64,000 nucleotides of DNA from Deltaproteobacteria bacterium (GTDB lineage: Bacteria; UBA10199; GCA-002796325; JACPFF01). Location: the NCBI GenBank assembly GCA_016183065.1, contig JACPFF010000006.1, positions 295,578-359,577 of the forward strand, given 5' to 3'. The notes under the pieces were generated by a model. The model was not told the DNA's origin and did no database searches. It worked only from the letters and a program-made list of their open reading frames with translations. Shown in pieces: positions 53,345 through 62,728 of this stretch. The position numbers were made by a program, and so were the translations under genes. Position 1 is the stretch's first letter. Each line of letters starts with the position of its first letter.

Positions 53345-53548
53345 TTATGGCCAGAAGAGCAAGAGTGTCAGGAGTCCCCCGACGACACAGGCGGCCCAGG
53401 GATTGGGGATGAAGTATCCAAAAACCATCAGCGCAACGCCGAGCAACATGTGTCGACCGCTCAATGCACGCCGCCCGTAACGCCAGGCTCCAAAACCGAT
53501 GAAGCCAAAAAAGATCCCAACCACAATCGCTGACATGTCGAAGGACAT
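53345..53548 (-). CDS. Small two-helix membrane protein
   Basis: 67 residues with two hydrophobic helices (IVVGIFFGFIGFGAWRYGRR and LGVALMVFGYFIPNPWAACV). It fits a small conserved family of about 65-residue inner-membrane proteins with GFIGF..WRYG followed by a GL..M..PYF-like turn, sometimes labelled amino acid transport protein without evidence. Function unknown. Ribosome-binding site is weak. The 141 bp upstream to the kinase gene end contain nothing recognisable. Confidence 0.6.
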   Translation of the reverse strand: MSFDMSAIVVGIFFGFIGFGAWRYGRRALSGRHMLLGVALMVFGYFIPNPWAACVVGGLLTLLLFWP

Positions 53549-53689
53549 GTGTGGCGCCTCCCGCGATCAGAATGACAGATCTCGCCACGGGTGACAATGC
53601 CGATCACTTCGACGCACTCCCGTGGAGCAAGGGGATTCTCGGCAAGAATCCGCCGTGGAGTGGCAAGGCGTCCATTCACCACATGGGAC

Positions 53690-56600
53690 TTACAGCTGTG
53701 GCATCTCGTATTGAGCCCGCAGGCGTTGAAACTCCGCCTCTTCCTCCGCGGTTCGGGGATAGGCCACCCGATCTTCGAGGAGATGGAGGAGCCGGGCCGC
53801 CTCGGACCGCTGGCCGCGATCGTCGGCCATTTCGGCGGCGGTGAAACGGATGCAAAACCGGTATTTGCGCAGTTGTTGCGGATGCGCTTCTGCCAGGGCC
53901 CAGGCACGATCCAACGCGTGTGACACACCGGCCCAGTCCTGACGGAGCCGGGCGCATTCGCCGATCAATTGCGACAGCGTACACCGATACTCGTCCTGCG
54001 AAGCCGGTGGTAATCCGGCTTTCTCGGCACAGGCAAACGCCGCCTGGAACTGGGCTTCCGCCGCATTGACCCGCCGTTGTTTGAGCAGGCCATGGCCGAT
54101 GTTGCACCCGATGATCACCACGGCGGGAAAGTCCGCGATGCGGTACGCCAGAGGGAGGGCGCGTTCCCACCAGTCAATCGCTCTCTCCAGCGCGTGTTGT
54201 GCGGCATGGAGGGCGCCGAGGCCGTTATAGAGGACGATGAGGAGCCGCAGATCCTGGGCCGCCCGGGCCGCCGGTATGGCGTCGTTGTAGGCTCTCTCGG
54301 CCTGGCGGAATTTCCCGAGTTCGCCCCACGCCGTGGCCACGACATTTTGCCGACTCGCCACCTGCAAGGGCGAGCGCTCGATATCCAGGAGGTGTAGTTC
54401 CGCCTGGGCCTGTGAAATGGCCGCGTTATGACGACCCTGCAGCAATAAACATTGGCCCAATTCGGTGTTGTCCACCTGGCGTTGTTCCTCGGCGGAGAGT
54501 CGTTGCTGGGCCTCCCAGATCTCCCGATATCGCGTCTCCGCCGTCTCCAGTTCCCCCAGGAACATGTCGGTCCGCGCGCGAAGATTGCCCAGACGTAACG
54601 CCAGTGGTCTGGAGACGTGGCCCATGTCGGATGAGGCACGCACCGTTGCCAGACATTCGTCCGCCCGTGCGATGTGATGATGCCGCAGCGCGCACATGAC
54701 CTGCAACTCGCAGGCCTGGAGCCACTCGTGCGGCATCACTGCACGCTCTGGTTCTAGCTGGGCCAGCAGTTGCGCGATGGTCTGGTCACAGGTATCGAGC
54801 TGATCCGCCTGCATCTGCAACCGCGCGACGAGAAAGAGGAGCGCGCGGCGGTATGCCTCCGTGATGCGGCCGTTCAGCAGTCCCTGGAGTCGACGGATGG
54901 CCGGAACGACCTGTTCATGGCATCGGGCATAGTCACACCACCGTACGAGTGCCGCCTGGGCCGTCTCTGGATCACGACTCTCCGCGAGATGATGATCGAT
55001 CACGTGCGGGGCCTCTCCCGTTTCTTGGAGGTGGATGGCGATTTTTTCATGCCATGACGCGCTCTCCTCCGGGGAGAGCTGCTCGCGCACGGCCGCGGCC
55101 AGCAGGGGATCGGGGATGTCGAGTACTCCCTGGCCGGCGTGATACTGCAGGGTCACCCAGCCCCCTTGGCAGAGCGGCGCCAGGTGTTGCCGGAGAAATG
55201 GCGGCGCAAAAAACGATTCCAGATCCGGCATCGTCACCGGTCTCCCCCAGACACTGAGACACTCCAGGACGGAAAGCCCTGCGGGGGGTATTGCCTCCAA
55301 CACGGTCTCCACATGGCGCATCAGCAATTGCGGCAGAGGGACATCGTCGAGATCGATCGTAATATCTTCGAATTGTGAGGCCTGCCAGCGACCGCCGGCA
55401 TCCACCAGCATCTGCCGGTGGACCAGTTCCTGGGCCAGATGGTGCACCAACGCGGGGCACCCATGGGTGCGTTGCATGACGACCGGAAGCAGGCGCTCTC
55501 TGGCAGCGGGTGGCAGGGGGGCAATGGTCTCCAGATAGCGTACCACCTGCTCTTCGGTGAACGACTCTAGTGCGAGCACATGTGGGGCAAACCCTTGCTC
55601 GATCTCGTCGGAAAGGCGGGTTGTCCCGACACAGAGGAGGACCCGGGGGAGCGTCCCTCGTGACAAGCGTTCACCGAGCGTCATCAACAACGTCCGGAGT
55701 TCGGGCGCTGATGGGTGATCCATGACGACAGGGAGGTCGTCCACCAGAAAGAGTGTGGGGGTGTTGGGGACCGTTGCGAGGCACTGGACGAGCTGTGTGA
55801 GAAACGTCTCGATCGTGGGATCCTCCTCCCCCCACAGGGTGCGCACCTGGTATTCCAGGAGCTGCGCCTCATACTGCACTCGGTGCAGCATGGTGGTTTT
55901 TCCCATTCCCACCGCGCCCGTGAGAGAGACGACCGGAGAAGAGATGGCCCATCCCGTTGGTGCCGTGCCGTCCAACCACTGCCGCAATTGATCGATCTGG
56001 GCCTCGCGCCCAATCAAGACGGCGCCGGTTGGGAGATAGGCGTGTGCGGTGGCTCTCTCTTCAATCGGGAGTGGCTGCGCTGTCAGCAGGGCCAGGTGTC
56101 GTAAGGCATGATCGGCACTGGCATAGCGGTCGGTCGGTGCCTTCGCCAGCAGGGTCTGGACGAAGGTGTCGACGCTCGCCGTGACAGCGGCGTTGCGGGT
56201 CGAGGGACGTGGCGGATGGTGTCGCAGGTGGCACGCACGGGCATCCTCCATGGTCACGGCCTGAAAGGGGTTCTCGCCCGTCAGGGAGCGATATAGCACC
56301 ACGCCCACGGCATACAAATCCGCACGACCGTCGGCCGGTTGTCCCAGAAAAAACTCCGGCGCCATATAGCTCGGCGTGCCAGCGACCTCCATCGAGGGGT
56401 GGAGTGCGGCCAGTCCGAAATCGATCACCTTGACGGTTGCGATCCCCTCTTCATGACTGACCAAAAGGTTACCTGGCTTGATATCGAAATGAAATACGCC
56501 CCGATTGTGCAGATAGGCCAAGGCCCGCAAGACCTGAGCGGCAAGGTGGAGGGTCTGCTCGATCTGCGCCGGTTGGACGACCGCCAGGATCGGTTGGCCC

Positions 56601-56908
56601 GTAATGAGCGGTGTCGTGAAGAAGTAGCCGAACGTGGAATCCCGGCCGAAATCAAGGACGGGATTGATATGGGGATGTGCCAATTCCGCGAGCAGGGCAA
56701 ATTCGCGCTTGAAGCGCACCACATCGGCATCTCCACGGCCATAGGCCAGGAGTTTGAGCGCCACGGTCCCACCGCGCAGGGTATCGTCGGCCCGCCACAC
56801 CTGCCCGAATCCGCCGCGTCCCAGGCAGTCGTGCAGACGATACCGCCCGTCGACGATCCGTCCAGGCCGCGGTTTGCGCGCCTTGCTCTTGTGCAGCAGT
56901 GTCTCCAT
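53690..56908 (-). CDS. Ser/Thr protein kinase-AAA ATPase-TPR signalling protein (PknK-like)
   Basis: 1072 residues. Hanks-type kinase (about 22-275): GRGGFGQV, K52 in ALKLLAYG, catalytic HFDIKPGN with D141 (a non-RD kinase, Phe before Asp), DFG at 162, YMAPEFF. Then a linker and a STAND/AAA-type ATPase (P loop GAVGMGKT 330-337, Walker B LFLVDDLP), and a long helical TPR-like C-terminus (about 650-1070; LGQCLLLQGRHNAAISQAQA, LYNGLGALHAAQHALERAID). The layout matches PknK-type and myxobacterial kinases with sensory TPR arrays. ATG 56908 begins closest to the kinase domain; 56959 is an alternative. Lies directly downstream of the 688-residue gene. Confidence 0.9.
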   Translation of the reverse strand: METLLHKSKARKPRPGRIVDGRYRLHDCLGRGGFGQVWRADDTLRGGTVALKLLAYGRGDADVVRFKREFALLAELAHPHINPVLDFGRDSTFGYFFTTPLITGQPILAVVQPAQIEQTLHLAAQVLRALAYLHNRGVFHFDIKPGNLLVSHEEGIATVKVIDFGLAALHPSMEVAGTPSYMAPEFFLGQPADGRADLYAVGVVLYRSLTGENPFQAVTMEDARACHLRHHPPRPSTRNAAVTASVDTFVQTLLAKAPTDRYASADHALRHLALLTAQPLPIEERATAHAYLPTGAVLIGREAQIDQLRQWLDGTAPTGWAISSPVVSLTGAVGMGKTTMLHRVQYEAQLLEYQVRTLWGEEDPTIETFLTQLVQCLATVPNTPTLFLVDDLPVVMDHPSAPELRTLLMTLGERLSRGTLPRVLLCVGTTRLSDEIEQGFAPHVLALESFTEEQVVRYLETIAPLPPAARERLLPVVMQRTHGCPALVHHLAQELVHRQMLVDAGGRWQASQFEDITIDLDDVPLPQLLMRHVETVLEAIPPAGLSVLECLSVWGRPVTMPDLESFFAPPFLRQHLAPLCQGGWVTLQYHAGQGVLDIPDPLLAAAVREQLSPEESASWHEKIAIHLQETGEAPHVIDHHLAESRDPETAQAALVRWCDYARCHEQVVPAIRRLQGLLNGRITEAYRRALLFLVARLQMQADQLDTCDQTIAQLLAQLEPERAVMPHEWLQACELQVMCALRHHHIARADECLATVRASSDMGHVSRPLALRLGNLRARTDMFLGELETAETRYREIWEAQQRLSAEEQRQVDNTELGQCLLLQGRHNAAISQAQAELHLLDIERSPLQVASRQNVVATAWGELGKFRQAERAYNDAIPAARAAQDLRLLIVLYNGLGALHAAQHALERAIDWWERALPLAYRIADFPAVVIIGCNIGHGLLKQRRVNAAEAQFQAAFACAEKAGLPPASQDEYRCTLSQLIGECARLRQDWAGVSHALDRAWALAEAHPQQLRKYRFCIRFTAAEMADDRGQRSEAARLLHLLEDRVAYPRTAEEEAEFQRLRAQYEMPQL

Positions 56909-56983
56909 GCACACCCCCACCGTGCGCCAATACCCCGAAGTGCTGCCGGACGCAATCACGGCGACGCGGGGGTGTCAATGGGA

Positions 56984-59050
56984 TCACTGCTTGGCTAATG
57001 TTTTCAGTGCGAGGAAATGGTGCGGGAACAACCCGATGACAGAGACCGGAAGGTCCGACGGCAGGTGATGAATGATGTCGGGAATATGTCCCGCTCCCAC
57101 CCGAAACAACACTACGCACGGTTTTTTTGGTGAGGGCGGAAGTCTTTCAATACGTTGCGCCAATTGATTTGCCATGAAGATACTGCGTTCGCGCGTGAGC
57201 CATGCTCCTCGCTTTGTCAATTCGGGGGTGTCGACCCGCTGCAGCTTCTGATGTTCGATGGACATCTGTTCATCGTCGAGCGGCCAATAGGTATCGTCTG
57301 ATGTCCCCAAGACACCGAAATATGTCAGGCGTAAAGTGGTAGGTACGAAACTATAATCAACACAGAAATGAAAGTTTGCGGATTCTCTTGGACCACACTG
57401 TGCTTCAAGAAATGGCTCTTCTTGCATCAGGGTTTTGATACGGTCCACCAAATGATCCTCTGCCCAATCATTCCGGATTTGATGCAGGATAGATTGCGGC
57501 CATGTCGGTTGTGATGCGGCACGCCGGGCTCGCGCCAACTCTTGCTGGAAGAACTCCTCGCGTGCTTCCAGCCCAATGATCGGTTGAATACGCTCTGGTT
57601 GTCGTGACAGCCAATTAAACAACCTGAGATAATCAAGTGCTTGTTCCCTAGAGTCATGGCTTTCAGGAACGAGCATGACCACCGTGGGACTTTCCTTGGC
57701 GATCCGGGCATAAAATAGCCGGTGTCCCGGGACGTCTTCCATGGGCCAGTCTTGATCAGCGGTAAAAGCGCTGAGCCGCAGTTGTTGCGTGAGATACTGT
57801 GCGACCTCTTGCGGATTTGTGGGGGGCGAGGGGAGGGTTTGAATGGGAGGGTTGGGCTCGTTTGCAGCGCACTGGATCGAGGTCCCGGTAGGATGCATCA
57901 GCTGTTGACAGAAAAACTGCATCGCCGGGTCAAAAGCCTGCTGCACCGCCTCGGGAACCAGGTCAGGATGGCGCATGAGGTGCCTCCGCACTCGGCCGAA
58001 GAGATCCAGATAATACGGAATTTTCTCCGAATATGGTGGGAGCGATTGCGCGAATCTTGCTTCAAGGAACACCGAGAACACATCTGCGGCGGGCAATTTC
58101 TTTTGGTGGGCATCGACTGCTCTCACCACCGGCAGACAGAGCGCTGGCCCGAACCGGCCCGTCAGAGGAGACGGATCCCCGGTATCGCGTGTCGATGGCT
58201 TGACGGTTGCCTCAAAAAGTTTCTCGGTATTCGCGACAGCGGCGGAACTCCCCACGACCAACGCGTGGACTTTATTCCCGAAGAGTTCACATTCGATGTC
58301 GTCCTCCAGCATCGTCTGGTCTGCACGGTGCTGTTGCAGCGCTGCATGGCACAGCGTACGAGGGACAGCCTGCGTCATCGGCAGCGCCACGCCCATCTCT
58401 TCTTGCAGAGGATTTTGGAGGATCTCTTGCGGTGGCGGTTGAATGCCGAAGCATCCATGCTCAAGGCCTGCGAGCATGCCGGCAACGAAGTAGTCGAACC
58501 CCTCCTCTCGGAACGGGATCGGGGGATGGCCCGCCTGGACCCAATCGTTATGCACGGCGCCAGCGGTGTAGATGATGCTCCAGACCGCCGCAAAAAAAAT
58601 CTGCTCCTCCGGTGTCACATCGTCTTTCTTCTCAAGCACAGCGAGGAGCCGATCGATCATCGGTGCAATGTCCCGCATCCTACGGCCAAAATGCGCAATA
58701 ACACCTGCCAGCGCTGTGCGGTGACGAGGCTCCCGTAGCACCGGCAGGCCGGCGGCCGCACGGTTGTTCAATCTCGATGTGATGAGCTGTGCCCGGAGTT
58801 CCTGCAGCGCCGCGTGGCCGCGCTCAAGTGCGCCGCGACAGGCTGCCGCTTCGGGGTGACGACGACAGCGCTTCGAGAGAAAATCAGTGGCTTCCAACAG
58901 GAGATCACCATCGGCGCGCGCGTATGTGAGCGCTTTTTTCTCGATAGGCGTTCGTTGTCGTAGAGGCGTCTCGTCGATATACGAGACATTCACCGTCTCA
59001 GCCGCGGCCGGAATACTATCGAGTGCGCTCACGGTGCCCCCCCACGCCAC
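56984..59050 (-). CDS. Unknown protein with TraB/EreA/ChaN-like C-terminal half
   Basis: 688 residues. The first 430 are helical and not recognised (RTPIEKKALTYARADGDLLL; a cluster of acidic and aromatic residues). The C-terminal 250 carry a pattern of the TraB/erythromycin-esterase/ChaN superfamily: VVMLVPESHDS (E463, H465) followed by IQPIIGLEAREEF, then late RERSIFMANQLAQRIERL and VVLFRVGAGHIPDII (H655). Family members bind haem or hydrolyse esters/peptides; which applies is unknown. No signal peptide. Between the kinase and the 148-residue gene on the same strand, so possibly one regulatory unit. The superfamily placement is inference from spaced motifs. Confidence 0.55.
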   Translation of the reverse strand: MAWGGTVSALDSIPAAAETVNVSYIDETPLRQRTPIEKKALTYARADGDLLLEATDFLSKRCRRHPEAAACRGALERGHAALQELRAQLITSRLNNRAAAGLPVLREPRHRTALAGVIAHFGRRMRDIAPMIDRLLAVLEKKDDVTPEEQIFFAAVWSIIYTAGAVHNDWVQAGHPPIPFREEGFDYFVAGMLAGLEHGCFGIQPPPQEILQNPLQEEMGVALPMTQAVPRTLCHAALQQHRADQTMLEDDIECELFGNKVHALVVGSSAAVANTEKLFEATVKPSTRDTGDPSPLTGRFGPALCLPVVRAVDAHQKKLPAADVFSVFLEARFAQSLPPYSEKIPYYLDLFGRVRRHLMRHPDLVPEAVQQAFDPAMQFFCQQLMHPTGTSIQCAANEPNPPIQTLPSPPTNPQEVAQYLTQQLRLSAFTADQDWPMEDVPGHRLFYARIAKESPTVVMLVPESHDSREQALDYLRLFNWLSRQPERIQPIIGLEAREEFFQQELARARRAASQPTWPQSILHQIRNDWAEDHLVDRIKTLMQEEPFLEAQCGPRESANFHFCVDYSFVPTTLRLTYFGVLGTSDDTYWPLDDEQMSIEHQKLQRVDTPELTKRGAWLTRERSIFMANQLAQRIERLPPSPKKPCVVLFRVGAGHIPDIIHHLPSDLPVSVIGLFPHHFLALKTLAKQ

Positions 59051-59177
59051 CGCTACGACACCCTATTGCTCGTGTCAACGCGTATGTTATGGCATGCCCT
59101 CTCGCACGGAAGACCTCCGCACGTCTGCATCACGAGCACCATGGCGCGGCACGTTCACGTCAGCGGGCATGGTCGAC

Positions 59178-59624
59178 CTACTGAGCGGTTCTGTCCGAAG
59201 AGGGGGTGTCCTCCGTGCGGCCGGGAGAAAGCACTGTGTCTCTCTTGCCGTCGGTGGTGGGAGTGGGATCATAAAACAGATTCGCGGGACGATCCAGCGG
59301 CATTGAATACAAGGGCAGGTAGACGGGATCTCCCTCTTTCGCCGTTTCGTATTCACCAAACTGTGCCGCTGTAATAATTTTGAACCGCAAATATCTTGTC
59401 TTGGCCGCATCATTCATGAGAGGCCACTGCTTCTTGAGATCGCTCCCCATCTCTGTGCGATACACGTCGGCGGCACAGGTGTTGGGGGCCTTCTCTTTCG
59501 CGCAGTTTGTAGCAAAGTACATTTCCAGCGGTGGAAATTTTTTGACCGCTTTGATACATTCCTTCATGTCGGGCTGTTCCACGCCCAGTGCGTGACAGAT
59601 GCCTACTGCGGTGATGGGGGCCAT
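59178..59624 (-). CDS. Hypothetical protein
   Basis: 148 residues, unrecognised. Starts MAPITAVGICHALGVEQPDM and contains cysteines at about 10, 23, 41 and 50 (C in GICHAL, KECIKAV, TNCAKEK, NTCAADV), then a basic/aromatic middle (DLKKQWPLMNDAAKTRYLRF) and a Pro/Thr/Asp-rich tail. No signal peptide or helix array. AAAGGAACACG precedes the ATG. It lies 127 bp upstream of the 688-residue gene on the same strand. The start at 59651 is excluded because it adds sequence without a ribosome-binding site. Confidence 0.55.
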   Translation of the reverse strand: MAPITAVGICHALGVEQPDMKECIKAVKKFPPLEMYFATNCAKEKAPNTCAADVYRTEMGSDLKKQWPLMNDAAKTRYLRFKIITAAQFGEYETAKEGDPVYLPLYSMPLDRPANLFYDPTPTTDGKRDTVLSPGRTEDTPSSDRTAQ

Positions 59625-59825
59625 ATCGTGTTCCTTTCCTGTGTAAAGCACGCCATGTGCTCTACGGGGCTATTTTTCATATTATCGGACGTTGTGAGGG
59701 AAAGTTGCGTCGTTTCTGAAAAAAAAGAGGTTCTGCGTGTGAGGGATGCCGACAGCACCGGGGCGCTTTGACGGGGCGCAGTCCAGTTTTCATGGGGCTT
59801 ACGGCCATGGCCCCCCCCAAATCCC

Positions 59826-59853
59826 TTGACTTCCATGCGCCAAAACTTATAGA
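59826..59853 (+). promoter_or_regulatory. Predicted sigma-70 promoter for tRNA-Val
   Basis: TTGACT (59826-59831), 16 bases, TATAGA (59848-59853). Five-of-six and four-of-six matches with near-optimal spacing, about 140 bases upstream of tRNA-Val on the same strand. The stretch between is strongly GC-rich, including a GGGGGGGGAT run and GAGCGCGGGCCGCGTGAGC; no stem similar to the dispersed element was found there. The 59625-59825 part of this gap holds nothing else recognisable. Confidence 0.55.
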
Positions 59854-59992
59854 GATCTCCGCCGCATGGACGTTCGGTGGTCAAGGAAGCGAGCGGCGGC
59901 CTTTGCGGCGGGCGAGCGAGGGGTCTGGGGGGGGATCGCAGGAGCGCGGGCCGCGTGAGCGGTCGAGCGCGGCGTGGGCCCCCGATGGGAAG

Positions 59993-60066
59993 GGGTGCGT
60001 AGCTCAGTTGGTTAGAGTACTACCTTGACATGGTAGGGGTCACAGGTTCGAATCCTGTCGCACCCA
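59993..60066 (+). tRNA. tRNA-Val (anticodon GAC)
   Basis: Complete cloverleaf of 74 nt: acceptor GGGTGCG/CGCACCC (59993-59999 with 60059-60065), D arm GCTC...GAGT, anticodon stem CTACC/GGTAG enclosing TTGACAT (anticodon GAC, reads GUC and GUU), T arm ACAGG-TTCGAAT-CCTGT, discriminator A. The CCA end is not encoded. No other tRNA lies nearby, so it is a solitary tRNA gene just upstream of thrS. Confidence 0.96.
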
Positions 60067-60159
60067 CAGCAGGACGAAAGATGAGACCTATGATGCGTTT
60101 GTGGCACGATCGACACACCTATTTCGCAGCTTCGCGAATGGTGCCCGTGGTATCTCCGT

Positions 60160-61911
60160 ATGGTCTGTAGGTCCGGGCACGAAGATCATCCTCTCGAACG
60201 GATGCGACACTCATGCGCCCATGTCATGGCGGATGCGGTGCAGCAGCTCTTTCCCGCGGCCAAAATCACGATTGGCCCGGTGATCGAGCACGGCTTCTAT
60301 TACGATTTTGACTTTCCGCAGGGCTTTACCCCGGAAGATCTCCCGCGGATTGAGGCGCGGATGCGGGAGATCATTGTCCGCGACCATCCCTTCGCCCGCG
60401 AAGAGGTCTCGAAGGCCGAGGCCCGGTCGCTCTTTGCCGCAAAAGGGGAATCCTATAAACTGGAGATCCTCGATGGGATCTCGGACGACCGCGTCACGCT
60501 CTACCGTCACGGCGACTTTGTCGATCTCTGCAAGGGCCCCCACGTGGAGCGGACGGGCGCCATCAAGGCGATCAAGCTCCTGAAGGTCTCCGGCGCCTAT
60601 TGGCGTGGCAATGAAAAAAATCCGATGTTGCAGCGCATCTACGGGACGGCCTTCGATACCGAGGAGGCCCTGCAGGAGTACGTGCATCGTCTTGAGGAAG
60701 CCGAACGACGCGATCATCGCAAACTTGGGGCCCACCTTGGTCTCTTCAGCACCATGGACCAGTACGGCCCGGGGCTGATCCTGTGGCATCCCAAGGGGGC
60801 CCGCGTCCGGCGCGTCATTGAGGACTATTGGCGCGAGGCCCATCAGCGTGCAGGGTATGAACTCGTCTATTCGCCGCACATTGCGCGCCTCGATCTCTGG
60901 AAGACGAGCGGCCATTGGGACTTCTACCGCGAGAGCATGTATTCCCCCATGGATCTCGATGGGGTGGCATACGAACTCAAGCCGATGAACTGTCCCTTTC
61001 ATATCCAGATCTTTCAGAAAGAGGCCCTGAGTTACCGGGATCTTCCCATGCGGATGGCGGAATTGGGGACGGTCTATCGCTATGAACGCTCGGGGGTGTT
61101 GCACGGTCTCATGCGGGTGCGCGGGTTTACGCAGGACGATGCCCACATCTTTTGCACGCCGGAGCAGCTTCAGGCCGAGGTTCGCGCAGTCCTGCAGTTT
61201 GTCCTCGCCATGCTGTCGACCTTTGGTTTCACGCAGTACGACATCGTTCTCTCCACAAAACCGGAGAAGTATGTCGGCACGGATGATCTGTGGGATCGTG
61301 CCACGGCGGCGTTGGAGGGGGCACTCACGGCACAGGGGGTCGCGTATACGGTCGATCCCGGGGAAGGGGTGTTTTACGGCCCGAAGATCGACGTCAAGAT
61401 CCGCGATGTCCTCGATCGTGCGTGGCAATGCTCCACGATCCAGGTCGATTTTAATCTTCCGGAACGGTACCAGATCAGCTATGCCGGCGCCGATGGTGCG
61501 AAGCATCGGCCGATTATGGTCCACCGGGCGTTGCTCGGTTCGCTGGAACGGTTCTTTGGGATCCTCATTGAGCACTACGCCGGAGATTTCCCCCTCTGGC
61601 TGGCGCCGGTGCAAGCCGTCGTGATTCCGATTACCGATAGCCAAGGGGAGGTTGCACAACGGCTCGTCGCGGCGTGCCGGGCAGCGGGCCTGCGGGTCGA
61701 CTGCGATCTGAGTCAGGAAAAACTCGGTGCCAAGATCCGGCAGGCCGAGCTGCAGAAGATTCCATACATGTTGGTGCTCGGTAAACGGGAGGCCGAGGCG
61801 GGGACCGTCTCGGTGCGGTCCCGTAAAGACGGCGACCGTGGTGCGATGACCCTGGAGGCGTGTGTTACGCATTTGGTCAACGCCAATCGTGTGCCGCAGG
61901 GAAAGAGATAA
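60160..61911 (+). CDS. thrS: Threonyl-tRNA synthetase lacking the N-terminal TGS domain
   Basis: 583 residues. Begins directly in the editing domain (HxxxH: HSCAH, 17-21), followed by FYYDFDFPQGFTPEDL, the class II catalytic core (motif 2 region LKPMNCPFHIQIF and YRYERSGVLHGLMRVRGFTQDD, motif 3 GSLERFFGILIEHYAG) and the anticodon-binding domain (VIPITDSQGEVAQRL, VDCDLSQEKLGAKIRQAEL). The usual TGS domain of about 60 residues is absent; no upstream frame encodes it. Start could be ATG 60160 or 60202. Heads a translation cluster with infC, rpmI, rplT, pheS. Confidence 0.95.
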   Translation: MVCRSGHEDHPLERMRHSCAHVMADAVQQLFPAAKITIGPVIEHGFYYDFDFPQGFTPEDLPRIEARMREIIVRDHPFAREEVSKAEARSLFAAKGESYKLEILDGISDDRVTLYRHGDFVDLCKGPHVERTGAIKAIKLLKVSGAYWRGNEKNPMLQRIYGTAFDTEEALQEYVHRLEEAERRDHRKLGAHLGLFSTMDQYGPGLILWHPKGARVRRVIEDYWREAHQRAGYELVYSPHIARLDLWKTSGHWDFYRESMYSPMDLDGVAYELKPMNCPFHIQIFQKEALSYRDLPMRMAELGTVYRYERSGVLHGLMRVRGFTQDDAHIFCTPEQLQAEVRAVLQFVLAMLSTFGFTQYDIVLSTKPEKYVGTDDLWDRATAALEGALTAQGVAYTVDPGEGVFYGPKIDVKIRDVLDRAWQCSTIQVDFNLPERYQISYAGADGAKHRPIMVHRALLGSLERFFGILIEHYAGDFPLWLAPVQAVVIPITDSQGEVAQRLVAACRAAGLRVDCDLSQEKLGAKIRQAELQKIPYMLVLGKREAEAGTVSVRSRKDGDRGAMTLEACVTHLVNANRVPQGKR

Positions 61912-61926
61912 CGAAAGGAGCATCCT

Positions 61927-62523
61927 ATTCGTAAGCGTGAACCACAATTGCGGGTGAATCAACGGATTCGCATCCCCGAGGTCCGGTTGATTGGTCCTGA
62001 AGGGGAGCAGATGGGGATTTTCCAGACCCGGGATGCCATGCGCAAGGCCGAGGACTGCGGGCTCGATCTCGTCGAAATTTCCCCGACGGCAAAACCGCCG
62101 GTCTGTCGCATCATGGATTTCGGCAAGTATAAATATGAGCAGGCCAAGAAACAGCATGCGGCGCGCAAACAGCAGGTGACGGTCCAGCTCAAGGAAGTCA
62201 AGATGCGTCCCTCGACCGGCGAGCACGACCTTGGCGTGAAATTTACCCGGATTCGGGAGTTTTTGGCACATGGCTGCAAGGTCAAGGTGACGGTGCAATT
62301 TCGGGGACGCGAGCTGGCGCATCGGGGGCGGGGGCGCGAACTCATCGATCGTATGGTGACGGAAATGACCGAATATGGGGTGCCAGAACAATCGGCGCGG
62401 TTTGAAGGACGGTTTCTTTCCGTGACACTGGCGCCAGAGCGACATCGAAAAGAGAAGAAACCGTCGAAGGAGAAGAGCGATGCCAAAATTGAAAACAGTC
62501 AGCGGCGCCAAGAAGCGATTTAA
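61927..62523 (+). CDS. infC: Translation initiation factor IF-3, ATT start codon
   Basis: 198 residues counted from ATT 61927. The protein begins (as in most IF-3) KREPQLRVNQRIRIPEVRLI, then GLDLVEISPTAKPPVCRIMD, FGKYKYEQAKK and the C-domain VKMRPSTGEHDLGVKF, VTVQFRGRELAHRGRG. The ATT is preceded by AAAGGAG at 61914-61920 with a six-base spacer and no in-frame ATG/GTG with a comparable site; in other bacteria infC's rare AUU start permits autoregulation by IF-3. A tail of about 20 basic residues after the domain overlaps rpmI by 44 bp. Confidence 0.94.
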   Translation: MRKREPQLRVNQRIRIPEVRLIGPEGEQMGIFQTRDAMRKAEDCGLDLVEISPTAKPPVCRIMDFGKYKYEQAKKQHAARKQQVTVQLKEVKMRPSTGEHDLGVKFTRIREFLAHGCKVKVTVQFRGRELAHRGRGRELIDRMVTEMTEYGVPEQSARFEGRFLSVTLAPERHRKEKKPSKEKSDAKIENSQRRQEAI

Positions 62524-62677
62524 GCGGACCGGGACGGGGAAGATCAAACGGAGTCGGGTCAATCGCCGTCACATCTTGACGAGCAAGGCGCAGAAGACCA
62601 AACGGCGGCTTCGGGCACCGGGACTCGTGAGCGAGGTGGATCTCCCCGCCGTCAGGCAGATGATGCCGTATGGATGA
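62480..62677 (+). CDS. rpmI: Large ribosomal subunit protein bL35
   Basis: 65 residues: MPKLKTVSGAKKRFKRTGTG start, IKRSRVNRRHILTSKAQKTK, LRAPGLVSEVDLPAVRQMMP. Length and basic character fit bL35. AAGGAG upstream lies inside the infC coding sequence. The 44-bp overlap of infC and rpmI reading frames is longer than usual. Confidence 0.95.
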   Translation: MPKLKTVSGAKKRFKRTGTGKIKRSRVNRRHILTSKAQKTKRRLRAPGLVSEVDLPAVRQMMPYG

Positions 62678-62728
62678 CCCATGGCATGATGCGGGAATGG
62701 ATACGCAGGTTTGCGAAGGAGGAGTGAT

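Noticed and set aside
60211-62562. 783-codon minus-strand open frame
   Set aside because: Exactly opposite thrS and infC, which are certain; no motifs of its own.
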